From Okeania sp. SIO2B3 (GTDB lineage Bacteria; Cyanobacteriota; Cyanobacteriia; Cyanobacteriales; Microcoleaceae), in NCBI RefSeq assembly GCF_010672525.1, contig NZ_JAAHGH010000083.1, positions 1 to 34,904 of the forward strand: a stretch of 34,904 nt of DNA, read 5' to 3'. The position numbers and the translations under genes were made by a program. Of the stretch, positions 34,136 to 34,904 are shown in pieces. The notes below the pieces were generated by a model. The model saw nothing but the letters and a program-made list of their open reading frames with translations. It made no database searches and had not been told where the DNA came from. Each line of letters starts with the position of its first letter. Position 1 is the stretch's first letter.

Positions 34136-34816
34136 AGTTTTCGGTCGCGCACCTCGGAACGGAGTTCTATCACGCTCTTACCCGGAATCACTCTCGCACT
34201 GTTATAGATTGAGTCTTGTAGTCGAGGAAACTATAACTTTTGTCTAGGAAAAACTGACAAAATACTTCAGCTAGTGAAATTGAGCCACAAGTTGCTCTTA
34301 GCAACTTTATCAACCGATCAGGCTCTTGTCAAGGATTATGCTTTACCGAATAATGAATAATTAATAATGAATAATTAATAATTGAAGAACATAAAGCTAG
34401 TGAGATAGTCTCCCCTTGTAATTAATAATTAATAATTTCAGAGCGTATATCTAGGAAGATACTTTCTTGTTAATTAGGGCTGGCTCCAGTAAGCGATAAT
34501 TAATAATTACCTCTTCTCTAATAAAAGAATTGTTGAAAAGGAATTTTTTTCTTTTTTTATCCCTGTAGGGCGACAGAACGTGGCACAGCTAAGGATAGAG
34601 TTGTTACCTTAATTTTTCAGTAATTAATGAGTGTCAGGCGCTTAATTATTGATGCTCCAGCAATAGAACTCCCCAGACGCGTGACGCGACCGATAATTGT
34701 TAATTATTAATTGTTAATTATTAATTGTTAATTATTAATTATTAATTATTAATTATTAATTATTAATTATTAATTGTTAATTGTTAATTGTTAATTATTA
34801 ATTGTTAATTATAAAC
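34136..34816. other. Gene-poor region with short A/T repeats
   Basis: No gene is supported over about 680 bp. Several TAATTAATAAT-type stretches occur (around 34354-34383, 34420-34436 and 34495-34509) before the long tandem repeat at 34694. Similar A/T words occur at the left edge of the window. Confidence 0.6.
34694..34812. repeat. 17-unit TAATTRT heptamer tandem repeat
   Basis: Exactly 17 units of 7 bp, each TAATTAT or TAATTGT, 119 bp in all. The order of the variable base is G A G A G A A A A A A G G G A G A. This is a cyanobacterial short tandem heptamer repeat with high slippage potential. It ends 5 bp before the stop codon of the partial gene on the minus strand. Confidence 0.9.
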
Positions 34817-34904
34817 TCAAACTTCCATAGACAAAATATCAGAAATTTCCTTCTGTAAATCCTGACGATTATCATCATAAATAAGCAAAGTATTCAAATT
34901 AGAA
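34817..34904 (-). CDS. 3' end of an unidentified gene, cut by the window edge
   Basis: On the minus strand one frame stays open from the window edge to a TGA at 34817-34819, coding 28 residues that end KEISDILSMEV and include TLLIYDDNRQDL. The composition looks protein-like, but the fragment is too short to name a family. Confidence 0.35.
   Translation of the reverse strand, partial: SNLNTLLIYDDNRQDLQKEISDILSMEV

Overview
The window looks like part of the chromosome (or a large replicon) of a filamentous cyanobacterium. The octamer GCGATCGC (HIP1) is scattered through it, there are several cyanobacterial-style heptanucleotide repeats, and most genes read as cyanobacterial families. No tRNA or rRNA gene was seen. 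The content reads as a defence island built around a reverse-transcriptase type III-B CRISPR-Cas locus. All calls come from reading the sequence; no database search was possible.

Left part (1-7560): a DUF192 protein, a membrane-anchored PD-(D/E)XK-like protein, a RecD2 helicase, and a three-gene ubiquitin-like conjugation operon (ubiquitin-like protein, E2-like protein, JAB-E1 fusion) on the minus strand. Upstream of that lie a small membrane protein and an NYN-domain RNase-like protein, also minus strand.

Centre (7577-31857): one CRISPR-Cas locus flanked by two arrays transcribed outward. Array 1 (85 repeats, minus strand) and array 2 (33 repeats, plus strand) have different 36-bp repeats (28/36 identical). 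Their leaders, however, are equal-length 311-bp sequences about 94-95% identical, placed as an inverted pair 15 kb apart. Both arrays end in intrinsic terminators. Between them run, on the minus strand, cas2, RT-cas1 and a TIGR03985-like WYL protein. On the plus strand run cmr2 (HD-less Cas10 with GGDD), cmr3, cmr4, cmr5, a large double-RAMP protein (TIGR03986-like) that probably replaces Cmr1 and Cmr6, and a CARF-HEPN RNase. No cas6 is visible.

The most striking feature is a 2,380-bp group II intron (15884-18263) inserted in the RT-cas1 gene three bases after the YADDF codons of the reverse transcriptase. Removing it at the predicted boundaries restores one 708-aa RT-Cas1 reading frame. The intron encodes its own RT-maturase-HNH protein. 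RNA-directed spacer acquisition by this locus would therefore depend on ribozyme splicing.

Right part (31858-34904): a P-loop kinase/WYL-domain protein, a gene-poor region with a 17-unit heptamer repeat, and the 3' end of an unidentified gene cut by the window edge.

How the parts could work together (inference): RT-Cas1 with Cas2 adds spacers to both arrays through the shared leader. The Cmr-like effector finds target RNA, Cmr2 makes cyclic oligoadenylate, and the CARF-HEPN protein responds. The two WYL proteins are candidate regulators. The ubiquitin-like operon is an independent, probably antiviral, neighbour.
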